A DNA stretch of 64,000 nt from NCBI RefSeq assembly GCF_039541955.1, contig NZ_BAABHF010000049.1, positions 1 through 64,000 of the forward strand, given 5' to 3'. The stretch is from Actinoallomurus oryzae. Lineage in GTDB: Bacteria > Actinomycetota > Actinomycetes > Streptosporangiales > Streptosporangiaceae. Shown here one piece after another: positions 42,289 to 51,132 of the stretch (positions within the stretch are counted from its first letter, which is position 1; the number at the start of each line of letters is the position of its first letter). The notes under the pieces are model-generated. The model ran no database searches and was not told the DNA's origin. It was given only the letters and a program-made list of their open reading frames with translations. Made by a program: the position numbers and the translations under genes.

Positions 42289-43035
42289 ATGACGAACAGG
42301 ATCGCGCTGGTCACCGGGGCGGCGTCGGGCATCGGCCGGGCCATCGCGCTGGGCCTGGCCGGCACCGGTGCCCACGTCGTCGCGGCCGACCTGGACCTGG
42401 CCGGCGCCGAGGCCACCGCCGCCGAGGCGACGTCCGCGGGCCACGGGCCGGTCAGCGCCCGGCGGGTCGACGTCGCCGATCCCGACGCGGTCGAGGCGCT
42501 GCGCGACGCGGTCTGCGGCGAGATCGGCACGCCGCGCGTGCTCGTCAACGCCGCCGGCTGGGACGTCATAGGCGCGTTCCTCGATGCCGACGCGGACTTC
42601 GCCCGGAAGGTCGTTGACATCAACTACCTCGGACCGGTCTACCTGTGCCGGGCCTTCCTCCCGCCGATGATCGAGGCCGGGGACGGCGGCAAGGTGGTGA
42701 ACATCGCCAGCGACGCGGGCCGGGTCGGCAGTTCCGGGGAGAGCGTCTACGCCGGGGCCAAGGGCGGCGTCATCGCGCTCACCAAGTCGCTGGCCCGCGA
42801 GATGGCCCGGCACCGGATCAACGTCAACTGCGTCTGCCCGGGGCCGACGGACACCCCGCTGTTCAACGCGGTGCCGGAGAAGCTCAGGGAGGCGCTGATC
42901 CGGGCCATCCCGTTCCGGCGGCCGGCCCGTCCGGAGGAGATCGCCGCGGCCGTGCTGTTCTTCGCCTCCGACGCCGCCTCCTACATCACCGGACAGGTGC
43001 TCAGCGTCAGCGGCGGCCTCACGATGGCGGGCTGA
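42289..43035 (+). CDS. Short-chain dehydrogenase/reductase
   Basis: 248 residues from ATG 42289 after GAGGAGG. NAD(P)-binding TGAASGIGRAIALG at residues 9-22, acidic DLDLAG after strand 2 (NAD preference), NAAG, catalytic Ser in NIASDAGRVGSS and YxxxK as YAGAKGG with an unusual spacing (Tyr-Ala-Gly-Ala-Lys, correct). C-terminal SVSGGLTMAG. Closest in feel to BadH-type 2-hydroxyacyl-CoA dehydrogenases and 3-oxoacyl reductases; the substrate is not determinable. Convergent with the hydrolase gene. Confidence 0.88.
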   Translation: MTNRIALVTGAASGIGRAIALGLAGTGAHVVAADLDLAGAEATAAEATSAGHGPVSARRVDVADPDAVEALRDAVCGEIGTPRVLVNAAGWDVIGAFLDADADFARKVVDINYLGPVYLCRAFLPPMIEAGDGGKVVNIASDAGRVGSSGESVYAGAKGGVIALTKSLAREMARHRINVNCVCPGPTDTPLFNAVPEKLREALIRAIPFRRPARPEEIAAAVLFFASDAASYITGQVLSVSGGLTMAG

Positions 43036-43046
43036 ACCCAGGAAGT

Positions 43047-43967
43047 TCACCCGGCCTCGGCCAGGTGGGCGCCGAAGAAGCGGGACAGTTCCGCGACCGC
43101 CGGGCCGACGTACTGCTCCTTGTCGTAGAGGTCGACGTGGCTCGCGCCGTCGATCCAGTGCAGTTCCTTCGGTCCGGGAGCCTGCTGGAACGCCTCCACG
43201 CTCATCCAGGAGGTCACCGCCTCCCGGCCGGCGATCACGAGCAGCGGGCGCGAGCCGAGGAGGCCGAGGGAGCGGAAGGCGTCGAACGTGACGATGCGGT
43301 CGACGCTGGTCCAGGTCAGCGACTTGGCCGAACGCGGGTGCTCGGCGCGAGGCGTGCGGTAGTACTCCCAACCCTCGAAGACGTGCGGGCCGCCCCGGCG
43401 TGCCTCCTCCTCGGTGTCCGGGAAGAGGGCGAACGTCTGGACGTCCTCGCCGCGCGCCTCCGCGGTCCGTGCCGCCGCGGCCGCCTCCAGCATGCCTCGG
43501 ATCACCGCGGGGTCCTGGGCGCCGTCGGCGCCGTCGCGGAACTGGCGGGCGATGTCGACGGCGCTGACGGTGGCGACGGCCCGGACGCGATGGTCGGTCG
43601 CGGCGGCGGGGAGGGCGTACCCGCCGGAGGCGCAGATGCCCAGCACGCCGATGCGGCCCGGGTCCACCTCGTCGCGGGTGGTGAGGAAGGAGACCGCGGC
43701 CTTGATGTCCTCGACCCGCTGGGCCGGGTCCTCCAGACCGCGCGGCTCACCCGCGCTCTCGCCCTGGTAGGCGGCGTCGAACGCGAGGGTGACGAATCCC
43801 CGCTCGGCGAGGTGCCGCGCGTACAGGCCGGCGGCCTGTTCCTTCACACCGGTGCCGGGGTGGCCGACGACGATCGCCGGCCGGGGACCGGCGGCCTCGC
43901 CGTCCGGGGTGTAGAGGTGGCCGACGATCTTCAGGCCGCTGCTGAGGAAGGTGACGTCCGTTCGCAC
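43047..43967 (-). CDS. Alpha/beta hydrolase (YcjY/dienelactone-hydrolase-like)
   Basis: 306 residues from GTG 43967; the ribosome site is weak, so the exact start is uncertain. The fold shows HLYTPDGEAAGPRPAIVVGHPGTGVKEQ, FDAAYQGES, the nucleophile elbow VLGICASGGYALPAAA, and the His in GASHVDLYD. The nucleophile position is Cys in GICASGG, as in dienelactone hydrolases, rather than Ser. Cytoplasmic, no signal peptide. Divergent from the XRE regulator, which may control it. Confidence 0.85.
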   Translation of the reverse strand: MRTDVTFLSSGLKIVGHLYTPDGEAAGPRPAIVVGHPGTGVKEQAAGLYARHLAERGFVTLAFDAAYQGESAGEPRGLEDPAQRVEDIKAAVSFLTTRDEVDPGRIGVLGICASGGYALPAAATDHRVRAVATVSAVDIARQFRDGADGAQDPAVIRGMLEAAAAARTAEARGEDVQTFALFPDTEEEARRGGPHVFEGWEYYRTPRAEHPRSAKSLTWTSVDRIVTFDAFRSLGLLGSRPLLVIAGREAVTSWMSVEAFQQAPGPKELHWIDGASHVDLYDKEQYVGPAVAELSRFFGAHLAEAG

Positions 43968-44144
43968 GGGTGGTGTTCTCCAGTCGGATCGAAACGAGGG
44001 CGGAGCCCGCGGGCTCCGGTGGCGGCCTGAGTCCGGCGGCCACGTCTTCAGCCTCGTGCCGCCGGGTACGGGGTGCCAGGGACGGTCCTGCCTATGCGGG
44101 CCGGTACCAGGCACGCCGCCGTGAGCGGGGCGGATACTGGAGGC

Positions 44145-45008
44145 ATGACCTCTCCCGTGGCCCCCTCCACCGGCAACGAGCTGGGCGCGTTCCTGCGCTC
44201 CCGCCGTGCCGCCCTCGACCCGCACCGGGCGGGCCTGCCGGACGACGGGCGGCTGCGCCGCGTACCGGGCCTGCGCCGGGAGGAGCTGGCCCAGCTCGCG
44301 CACGTCAGTGTCGACTACATCGTCCGCCTGGAGCAGGGACGCACCCGCCGGGTCTCCCGGCCGGTCCTCGACGCGCTCGCCGACGCGCTGCGGCTCGCCC
44401 CGGACGAACGCGACTACCTGTTCACGGTCGCCGATGTCGCGCCCGGCGCCCCCGCGCGGCGGCCCGGCCGGGCCGAGGTGGCCCCGCGGCTGCGGCAGCT
44501 GCTGGACACGATGCCCGACGTCCCGGCGATGGTCCTGAACCGCCGCACGGATGTGCTGGCCTGGAACCGGGGGATCGCCGCCCTGCTGACCGACTTCGGC
44601 GCGCTGCGCCCGGCCGAGCGCAACCTGATCCGGCTGACCTTCCTCGACGAGGCCTTCCGGTCGCTGTACGCGGACTGGCCGCGCGCCGCCCGCGAATGCG
44701 TCGCGGTGCTGCGGATGGAGGCCGGCCGCAACCCCCACGACTCCGCTCTGAGCGCGCTGGTCGGCGAGCTGAGCGTCCGCGACCCGGACTTTCGCACCTG
44801 GTGGGCGGGCCACGAGGTCCGCGGTCCCCGGCAGCTCGCCAAGACCTACCACCACCCGGTGGCGGGCACGCTCACCCTCGACGTCCAGCAGTTCTCCGTC
44901 GACACCCACCCCGACCAGCAGCTGGTCGCCTACACGGCGGAACCGGGCTCCCCTTCGCACGAGGCGCTGGGCTTCCTCCTGCGGTGGTCCGCCCGGATTC
45001 CGGACTGA
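44145..45008 (+). CDS. XRE-family regulator with MmyB-like ligand-binding domain
   Basis: 287 residues from ATG 44145; an upstream in-frame ATG at 44073 is possible, as the Shine-Dalgarno GGAGG is only two bases from 44145. The N-terminal HTH is VPGLRREELAQLAHVSVDYIVRLEQGR, and the C-terminal MmyB-like PAS domain spans about 105-285 (PAMVLNRRTDVLAWNRGIAALL, FDVQQFSVDTHPDQQLVAYTAEPGS-like end). MmyB-like proteins bind fatty-acid-type ligands. It is divergent from the hydrolase, a common pairing with the gene it controls. Confidence 0.88.
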   Translation: MTSPVAPSTGNELGAFLRSRRAALDPHRAGLPDDGRLRRVPGLRREELAQLAHVSVDYIVRLEQGRTRRVSRPVLDALADALRLAPDERDYLFTVADVAPGAPARRPGRAEVAPRLRQLLDTMPDVPAMVLNRRTDVLAWNRGIAALLTDFGALRPAERNLIRLTFLDEAFRSLYADWPRAARECVAVLRMEAGRNPHDSALSALVGELSVRDPDFRTWWAGHEVRGPRQLAKTYHHPVAGTLTLDVQQFSVDTHPDQQLVAYTAEPGSPSHEALGFLLRWSARIPD

Positions 45009-45009
45009 C

Positions 45010-45038
45010 CGGGCCCCGCCGTACGCCGACGGGGCCCG
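45010..45038. terminator. Bidirectional hairpin between convergent genes
   Basis: CGGGCCCCG (45010-45018) and CGGGGCCCG (45030-45038) form a perfect 9-bp stem with an 11-base loop, between the ends of the XRE regulator and M36 protease genes. Confidence 0.7.
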
Positions 45039-45060
45039 ATCTCGTTCGCGGTGGGGTGGA

Positions 45061-48000
45061 TCAGTGGGTGAACACCTGGAAGTCCGCGGCCCTGACCTGG
45101 CCGGAGACGGCGCTTCCGGTGGTGCAGTCGGTCGGGACGTTCGGGTCGTTCGTCTGCTGCCCCGCGTAGTCGGGGTTGCCGGTGCACTGCGAGGCGGCGA
45201 CCTCGAAGCGCAGGTGGGTGGCGGTCGTCCTGGGGATCGTGAAGGAGCGCATGGTCAGGTTCGGCGCCACGGGTCGGGGCCTGGCCGCCGGGAAGGCGTC
45301 CTTCGGGCTGGTGTACACCCGGCGGTAGTCCTTGGCCTGCGAGCAGTCGACGGTGGCCGTGGCCGTGCACGCGAGGATCCGGAACGACCGCAGGGCGGTG
45401 AACCGGTTCTGCGACTGGGTGTCGCCGCCCGGATCCTGCGCGTTCGCCGGGCGCAGCAGCGCGCTGACCTGCACCCGGCGCACCTGCTGCGGCTTGTCGC
45501 CGGCGAGCCGTACGGTGACGCCCCGGCCCGCCACCGGCTCGGCCTGCGCGCCCAGGTAGGCCCAGGTCGTGGCCTCGTCGTCGTCGATGAGGGCGCCGAG
45601 GTCGACGCCGTCGCCGCTCGCCGTCGCGCCGGCGGACGCCGAGGCGACGTTGCGCGGCAGCCGCACCCGTACCGTCGGATGTGAGCCGGCCGTCACGTGG
45701 GCGGTGAACCGGGTCAGGCCGTGGCCCGGCGCCTGGGCGACGAACGTGTAGCGTCCCGCCACCATCGGCGCGGTGTCCGGCAGGGCGGTGGCCGCGTCGG
45801 TGTCGGCGACGGGCACCGCGCGTGCCTGGTAGTCGCCGACGAAGACGCGCGCGCCCGTCACCGGGGCGCCGGAGTCGTCGGTCACGCGGAACCGCACCGT
45901 GGCGTCGCGGGCGGCCGGCGAGGCGAAGCTCGGCGTCGCGTCCGCGTCGGCGTTGGTGTTGCTGGCCGCGCCCTCGCCCATGCCGCGCCCTGCGAAGACG
46001 TTCCAGAGCAGGTCCTCGTCGGCGCCGCCGAACCGGATCCGGTCCGCGGCGATCATCGCGTCACGCGCGTCCAGCATCGAGACGTTGCCGTTCGCCATGA
46101 GCAGCCAGCCGTCGTAGACGAGCTGGATCCACCGCCGGTCGCCGGGGCACCGCGTGACCGGCGTCCTCCCCTCGGCGCAGGACTTGCGCAGCGCGACACT
46201 GCCCGCGCCGTACCTGTCGATGAAGGCCTGGCGGAGGTCGTAGTTGACGCCGTTCCAGATCTCGCCGTCGGCGTGCACCTCCGGGCCGGTCAGGTCGAAC
46301 CCGAGGTCGCTGTAGTTCAGCGGGTTCTTGGACAGGTCGTAGTCGCGGATGCCCCGCACGCTGTTGCCGGTGACGTACTGGCCGGTGACGAACGGCGACT
46401 GACCGCGCGGGACGAGGTCGTTCGCGGCGAGGTACTCCATCGCGTCCAGGTCCGACCACGACTCGCCCATCGCACCGGCCTGGAAACCGCTGAGGCCGCG
46501 GTCCGGACCGGCCACCATCCGGTTGGAGATGGCGTGCGTGTACTCGTGCCCGATGACGGACATGTCGTAGTCGCCGTCGACGCAGGGGCTGTAGAAGGAG
46601 CCGGCGATCGACTGCCAGAGGTACATGTTCGTGGTCGGCGGGTTGCCGTCGGGCGGCGTGGCCTGGTTGGCGTTGTCCCGGATCAGTGCGCCCGGCACGC
46701 GGGCGCCCGACTGGGAGTTGCCGTGCTCGGGGTCGGCGCCGAGGCCGCCCTTGCCGAAGTTGTCGTCCTGCAGGTTCCACGCGCTCTCGGTGAAGCCGAG
46801 GTGGTAGGAGAAGTCGTGCATGCGGTTGTGCATGGCGAGCAGGTTCGCGTCCGCGGCGTCGATGTCGTTGTGCTGCGGGCTGTCGAACGTGTCCGGCGCG
46901 CACTTGGACGCGTACCACTGGTTCGTCCAGGGGTAGGTGTACCGGCGGTCCGCGCGGGGGCTGGCGAACCCGTTCGGGTTGAAGCCGCGGCCGGTGGCGT
47001 CGAGCCAGTCCTGCGCCGCCCACTCGTTGTTGCCGCGCGTGGTGTGCGTCGACTCGGTGGCGCTCACGCCGGGGTCGACGTCCCAGGCCAGCGGGGAGGC
47101 CGGATCGGCGACCACGCGGTCGCAGCCCCTGGCCCTGGTCAGGCACCAGGTTTCGCGGGTGTCCTTGGAGGAGTAGTCCGCCCGCGGGTTCTCGGCGAAG
47201 GCCTTCCACTCCGGGCCCTCGGAGTCGTCCGCGACGTTGTCCTCGCGGATGAGCACCTCACCGGTACGGGCGTCGACGTAGCTGGTGTAGGACCGCGTGC
47301 CGTCCTGGCGGGTGTCGCTGAGGGACACCTCGTACGCGGTGCGCGCCCCGCCCTCCGGCATCGGCACCGCGACGAGTTTGGCGCTCTGCGTGCCGTTCAG
47401 CTCACTGGCCGCGAAGCGGCTCCAGCCGCCGGAGGAGCCCTGCGAGGTGACGGTGCCGCTGTTCAGGCCGGCGTCGCGGCCCGCCTTCGCCAGCGCCTCG
47501 GCGGCGCTGAGCGTGGCGGGGGCGGGCGTGGGGACGTCCGGGGCGAGCGTGGAGCTGACCAGGTACACCTTGCCGCCGGCCACGCCGACCGCCACGAGCC
47601 CGTCATAACCGGCCGGCAGGTTCCCGAACCGTTCGCGGAGCAGGACCGCCGAGCCCGCGCCGATCGGGTTGACCGCGACGACCTCCAGGGAGTCGACGGC
47701 CTTCTGGGTCAGCCCGAGCATCTCGCGCTGCCGGGACAGATAGGTACGGGCCGCGGTGGCCGGATCCGCGGGCAGGCCGGTGGCGAGCGCCTTGTCAGGG
47801 GAGACGAGATCGGCGGGCGTACCGAGGTTGTTCCACCGGGCGTCGAGCCGCTGCCGTGCCGCGAGGTCGCGCTGGCGGGCCGAGGGGGCGCGGTGCCCCG
47901 GGCGGGCGTCGCGGTCACCGGCGGCCTGGTGAGGCGCCTGCACGCGAGGTCCGGCGGCGTTCTGTGCGGCGGACGCCACCCCGCCGAGACCGGCGCTCAA

Positions 48001-48066
48001 AAGCGCCCCGGCCGAAAGCACCGCCGTCAGTCGGCGTGCCCTTGTCCTACTGCCTTTTCTGCGCAC
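45061..48066 (-). CDS. Secreted M36 (fungalysin) zinc metalloprotease
   Basis: 1001 residues from GTG 48066. Signal peptide to about ASA (33), FTP-type propeptide (about 60-280), then the M36 catalytic domain with the zinc site HEYTH at about 507-511 and the third ligand in GESWSDLDA about 30 residues later. C-terminal beta-sandwich modules follow (carboxypeptidase-regulatory-like about 715-790, discoidin-like about 800-1000). Secreted as a zymogen and matured outside the cell for protein degradation. A promoter 210 bp upstream implies a long untranslated leader. Confidence 0.94.
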   Translation of the reverse strand: MRRKGSRTRARRLTAVLSAGALLSAGLGGVASAAQNAAGPRVQAPHQAAGDRDARPGHRAPSARQRDLAARQRLDARWNNLGTPADLVSPDKALATGLPADPATAARTYLSRQREMLGLTQKAVDSLEVVAVNPIGAGSAVLLRERFGNLPAGYDGLVAVGVAGGKVYLVSSTLAPDVPTPAPATLSAAEALAKAGRDAGLNSGTVTSQGSSGGWSRFAASELNGTQSAKLVAVPMPEGGARTAYEVSLSDTRQDGTRSYTSYVDARTGEVLIREDNVADDSEGPEWKAFAENPRADYSSKDTRETWCLTRARGCDRVVADPASPLAWDVDPGVSATESTHTTRGNNEWAAQDWLDATGRGFNPNGFASPRADRRYTYPWTNQWYASKCAPDTFDSPQHNDIDAADANLLAMHNRMHDFSYHLGFTESAWNLQDDNFGKGGLGADPEHGNSQSGARVPGALIRDNANQATPPDGNPPTTNMYLWQSIAGSFYSPCVDGDYDMSVIGHEYTHAISNRMVAGPDRGLSGFQAGAMGESWSDLDAMEYLAANDLVPRGQSPFVTGQYVTGNSVRGIRDYDLSKNPLNYSDLGFDLTGPEVHADGEIWNGVNYDLRQAFIDRYGAGSVALRKSCAEGRTPVTRCPGDRRWIQLVYDGWLLMANGNVSMLDARDAMIAADRIRFGGADEDLLWNVFAGRGMGEGAASNTNADADATPSFASPAARDATVRFRVTDDSGAPVTGARVFVGDYQARAVPVADTDAATALPDTAPMVAGRYTFVAQAPGHGLTRFTAHVTAGSHPTVRVRLPRNVASASAGATASGDGVDLGALIDDDEATTWAYLGAQAEPVAGRGVTVRLAGDKPQQVRRVQVSALLRPANAQDPGGDTQSQNRFTALRSFRILACTATATVDCSQAKDYRRVYTSPKDAFPAARPRPVAPNLTMRSFTIPRTTATHLRFEVAASQCTGNPDYAGQQTNDPNVPTDCTTGSAVSGQVRAADFQVFTH

Positions 48067-48277
48067 GGCTCTACCACCTCATTGGGGCTACGAGGGACCC
48101 GGGAAAAGGCGCGAAGAATCGCGATCCGGCCGGTCGGGGCGCGGATGAGCGGCGGGGCGAATTACACGATCCATCAGCGCATCGGTGCAGGAGGGATGAT
48201 TGTTGCGTCGGCTCGGCCGATTAATTTGGCGGAGACCTGACGCATCGCCTCCCTTCACACCGGGAAAATCCGTGGGG

Positions 48278-48306
48278 AGCATAAAACGCAGGTAAAAACC
48301 CGTCAA
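48278..48306 (-). promoter_or_regulatory. Sigma-70-type promoter for the M36 protease
   Basis: On the minus strand TTGACG (48306-48301) and TATGCT (48283-48278) are separated by exactly 17 bases. This places the transcription start near 48271 and leaves a leader of about 205 nt before the GTG at 48066. I could not match the leader to a known riboswitch. Confidence 0.55.
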
Positions 48307-48763
48307 CGGCCAGAATTGAAAACAGATGGTTACCGCGAGTAATGCACCAAGGTCAGTGACAGGTTCACCACACTGAGCGAGCGATCCCGCGTGAGAGCGC
48401 CCAGCCGGCACGGCGAGCAGGCACCAGGCCCAGGCGCCCCACAGAGGGCCCCGCCCATGGACAGGGCGACTGATCGGCGTTGCGGCGCCGATCAACGGTG
48501 CGCGGACACGATCACGCGCTCAGGTGCCCGTGGACGATCGCACCCCGTCACCCGCCGCCCGTACGGAGGGGTCTCCCGCGTCGCGTTCGTCGTCGCGCTC
48601 CACCCCGCCCCTCCGGCGCGGATCCCCAGCTCAGCCGCCCCGCCACCGCCCGCCACCCCGCGATCGCCGTGCGGCCGCACCGCCGGCGACGCCGTAGTGA
48701 TCGTGATCGGCCGTACCGCCGCTCACGGAGGTCGCCGCGTTGTCGTTTTCTTGGCGATACGCC
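48307..48763. other. Intergenic region between protease and sugar-importer promoters
   Basis: No ORF here has convincing coding character; both strands have open frames only because of GC content. The sequence holds the divergent upstream regions of the protease and the importer operon. No tRNA or clear hairpin array seen. Confidence 0.5.
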
Positions 48764-48811
48764 TTGTTTGGTGATTGTTTCTGATCTAAAGTCCCGCCTA
48801 ACAATCGTTAG
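48764..48811 (+). promoter_or_regulatory. Promoter and operator of the sugar-importer operon
   Basis: TTGTTT (48764-48769) and TAAAGT (48787-48792) have a 17-base spacer. Directly downstream is a perfect palindrome CTAACAATCGTTAG (48798-48811, arms CTAAC/GTTAG), placed at or just after the transcription start where a repressor would block it. The DeoR protein encoded at the end of the operon is the likely ligand. Confidence 0.6.
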
Positions 48812-48875
48812 CGAGCACCGAGCACCCGAGGTCGGCCACTCGGGTGCGCCGTCGTTTCTAGGGAGAGTCGTGGAG

Positions 48876-50183
48876 ATGCGCGTTACATCAAGACGAGCCG
48901 GGCGGCGACTCGGCGTACGGGCCGCCGCGGGCGGGGCGGCGCTCGCCCTCGCGTCCCTGGCGGCGTGTTCCGGTGGATCCGGTGGCTCGGGCGGCTCGCA
49001 CGGCGCGGTGGTCATGTGGCACGGCTACACCGACGTCGAGGCCAAGGCGATCGCCCAGCTCGGCCAGGAGTGGAACGCCGCCCATCCCGACCAGAAGGTG
49101 AACGTCACCTTCGGCGGCAGCAACGACGACGCGCTGAAGAAGACGCTCGCGTCCTTCGTCTCCGGCAAGGCGCCCGGCATCGCGTACGAGTTCGGCTCCT
49201 CGATCAACACCCTCGCCGCACGGCACCAGACGCAGGACCTCACCTCGCTGGTCAAGAGCAGCCCGTCGTTCCAGTGGGACGACTTCTTCCCGGCGGCCCG
49301 GCAGGCGGCCACCACGCCCGACGGCAAGATCTACGGTGTTCCCGCGCTCGTGGACAACCTCGCGCTGGTCTACAACAAGAAGCTCTTCGACGCCGCCGGG
49401 CTCTCGTACCCGACGGCGGACTGGACCTGGGACGACTTCCGTAACGCCGCCCGCAAGCTGACCAACGCCTCCCAGCACCGGTACGGCTGGGCGTACGTCA
49501 ACGACGGCACCGAGGACACCGTCTGGCGGTACATCGCGATGCTGTGGCAGGCGGGCGGCGACCTGCTCACCCCCGACAACAAGAAGGCCGCGTTCGACTC
49601 ACCGGCCGGGCTGCAGGCCATGCAGCTGCTGCACGACATGGCGGTGACCGACCACTCCGTCTACCTTGACACCGGCGACGGGCAGTACCAGAACCTCTTC
49701 AACTCCGGAAAGATCGGAATGCTCTGGACCGGCCCCTGGGATCTGGGCACCATCAACAAGGACATCTCCTACGGGGCGCAGTTCCTGCCCGCCAAGGTCA
49801 GCCACGCGACCATCGCCGGTCCGGACAATTACATGGTGTTCAACAAGGACGACCGCAAGACCGCGTGGGCGTTCCTGCAGTGGCTCGACTCGGCGCAGAC
49901 GCACCTGAAGTTCGCGACCGCCACCGGCGACCTGCCGATTCGCGAGTCGGAGACGAAACTGCCGGGCTACAAGGACTTCCTCAAGCGTTACCCGGCGAAC
50001 AAGGTCTTCGTCGACAACCTGAGCAAGAACGCCACCAAGTCCCGCCCGAACATCCCCGAGTACCCGAGGATCTCCCAGGCTCTGGGCACCGCCGTACAGT
50101 CGGTGCTGCTCGGCAAGGCACAGCCCCAGGCCGCGCTCGACCAGGCACGCCAGAAGGTCGACCAGATCCTCGCGGGGGCATGA
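48876..50183 (+). CDS. Extracellular sugar-binding lipoprotein (CUT1 ABC importer)
   Basis: 435 residues from ATG 48876; GTG 48870, closer to GGGAGA, is an alternative in frame. A twin-arginine-like basic N-terminus (SRRAGRRLG) and the lipobox LASLAAC (Cys about 29) precede the type-2 binding-protein fold (VVMWHGYTDVEAKAIAQLGQEWNAAHP, LVYNKKLFDAAGLSYPTADWTWDDF, GKIGMLWTGPWDLGTI). It captures oligosaccharides or glycosides for the two permeases. No ATPase is encoded here, as usual for actinobacterial CUT1 systems that share MsiK. Confidence 0.92.
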   Translation: MRVTSRRAGRRLGVRAAAGGAALALASLAACSGGSGGSGGSHGAVVMWHGYTDVEAKAIAQLGQEWNAAHPDQKVNVTFGGSNDDALKKTLASFVSGKAPGIAYEFGSSINTLAARHQTQDLTSLVKSSPSFQWDDFFPAARQAATTPDGKIYGVPALVDNLALVYNKKLFDAAGLSYPTADWTWDDFRNAARKLTNASQHRYGWAYVNDGTEDTVWRYIAMLWQAGGDLLTPDNKKAAFDSPAGLQAMQLLHDMAVTDHSVYLDTGDGQYQNLFNSGKIGMLWTGPWDLGTINKDISYGAQFLPAKVSHATIAGPDNYMVFNKDDRKTAWAFLQWLDSAQTHLKFATATGDLPIRESETKLPGYKDFLKRYPANKVFVDNLSKNATKSRPNIPEYPRISQALGTAVQSVLLGKAQPQAALDQARQKVDQILAGA

Positions 50184-51130
50184 TGGCGGTGGCCACCGCC
50201 GGGCGGCCCACGAAAGGGCGCGCCACCCGGACGGAACGGCGGCGGGGCGGCCGCCTCCGGCGAGCCGACCACCTCACCGGCTGGGCGTTCGTCTCCCCCG
50301 CCGTGCTGCTCATCGCCGTGTTCGGCCTCGTCCCGGTGCTCTGGTCGGTGCTGCTGTCGTTCCAGCAGACCGACCTGACCTCGCCCGGCACCTGGTCCGG
50401 CGCGGCGAACTACCAGAAGATGGTGCACGACCCGGTCTTCTGGCAGGCCGCACGGCAGACGCTGTACTACTGCCTGCTGTTCGTACCGATCACGATGGTG
50501 CTCGCGATTCCGATCGCCGTGCTGCTCAACCAGAAGGTCCGCGGGATGACCTTCTACCGGATGGCGGTGTTCGCCCCGCTCGTCACCTCCACCGTCGCGA
50601 CCGGCGTGATCTTCAGCTGGCTCTACAACCCGCAGATCGGCCTGATCAACGCCGGGCTCGACAAGCTCGGCCTCCCCCAGCAGGGCTTCTTCCAGAGCAC
50701 CGGCGAGGCGCTGCCCGCCGTGGTCGCCATGACGGTGTGGGGCTGGCTCGGCTTCGCCGTCATCATCTACCTGTCCGCGCTGCAGAACGTGCCGCGCGAG
50801 CTGATGGAGGCCGCCGCCCTCGACGGCTGCGGGCGCGTGAAGGCGTTCTGGAAGGTGGAGCTGCCGCTGCTCGCGCCGGCCTCGTCGTTCCTGCTCGTCT
50901 GGCTCACCATCAACGCGCTGCAGCTGTTCGACGAGGTGTACGTGACGACCAAGGGCGGGCCGCTGCACGCCAGCACCGTGCTCGTCTACTACCTCTACCA
51001 GCAGGCGTTCGTCGTCTTCGACGGCGGCTACGCCGCCGCCATCGGCTGCGCGCTGTTCGTGGTGATCCTCATCGTGACCGTCGTACAGCTGTGGCTCGGC
51101 CGGCGGACCTCCCACTACGAGGCGGGCTGA
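50180..51130 (+). CDS. CUT1 sugar ABC permease (MalF/UgpA type)
   Basis: 316 residues, six predicted membrane helices after a basic cytoplasmic N-terminus (about 1-35). The EAA loop that contacts the ATPase is ELMEAAALDGCGRVKAFWKVELPLLAPA. ATG 50180 overlaps the binding-protein stop (ATGA). Forms the channel heterodimer with the next gene. Confidence 0.93.
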   Translation: MMAVATAGRPTKGRATRTERRRGGRLRRADHLTGWAFVSPAVLLIAVFGLVPVLWSVLLSFQQTDLTSPGTWSGAANYQKMVHDPVFWQAARQTLYYCLLFVPITMVLAIPIAVLLNQKVRGMTFYRMAVFAPLVTSTVATGVIFSWLYNPQIGLINAGLDKLGLPQQGFFQSTGEALPAVVAMTVWGWLGFAVIIYLSALQNVPRELMEAAALDGCGRVKAFWKVELPLLAPASSFLLVWLTINALQLFDEVYVTTKGGPLHASTVLVYYLYQQAFVVFDGGYAAAIGCALFVVILIVTVVQLWLGRRTSHYEAG

Positions 51131-51132
51131 CC

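Noticed and set aside
48067..48271. c-di-AMP (ydaO) or cobalamin riboswitch in the protease leader
   Set aside because: I could not find the conserved core motifs of either class; left as an unidentified leader.
48088..48495. A 135-codon minus-strand frame upstream of the M36 protease
   Set aside because: It covers the predicted protease promoter and leader, and has no recognisable domain or ribosome site.
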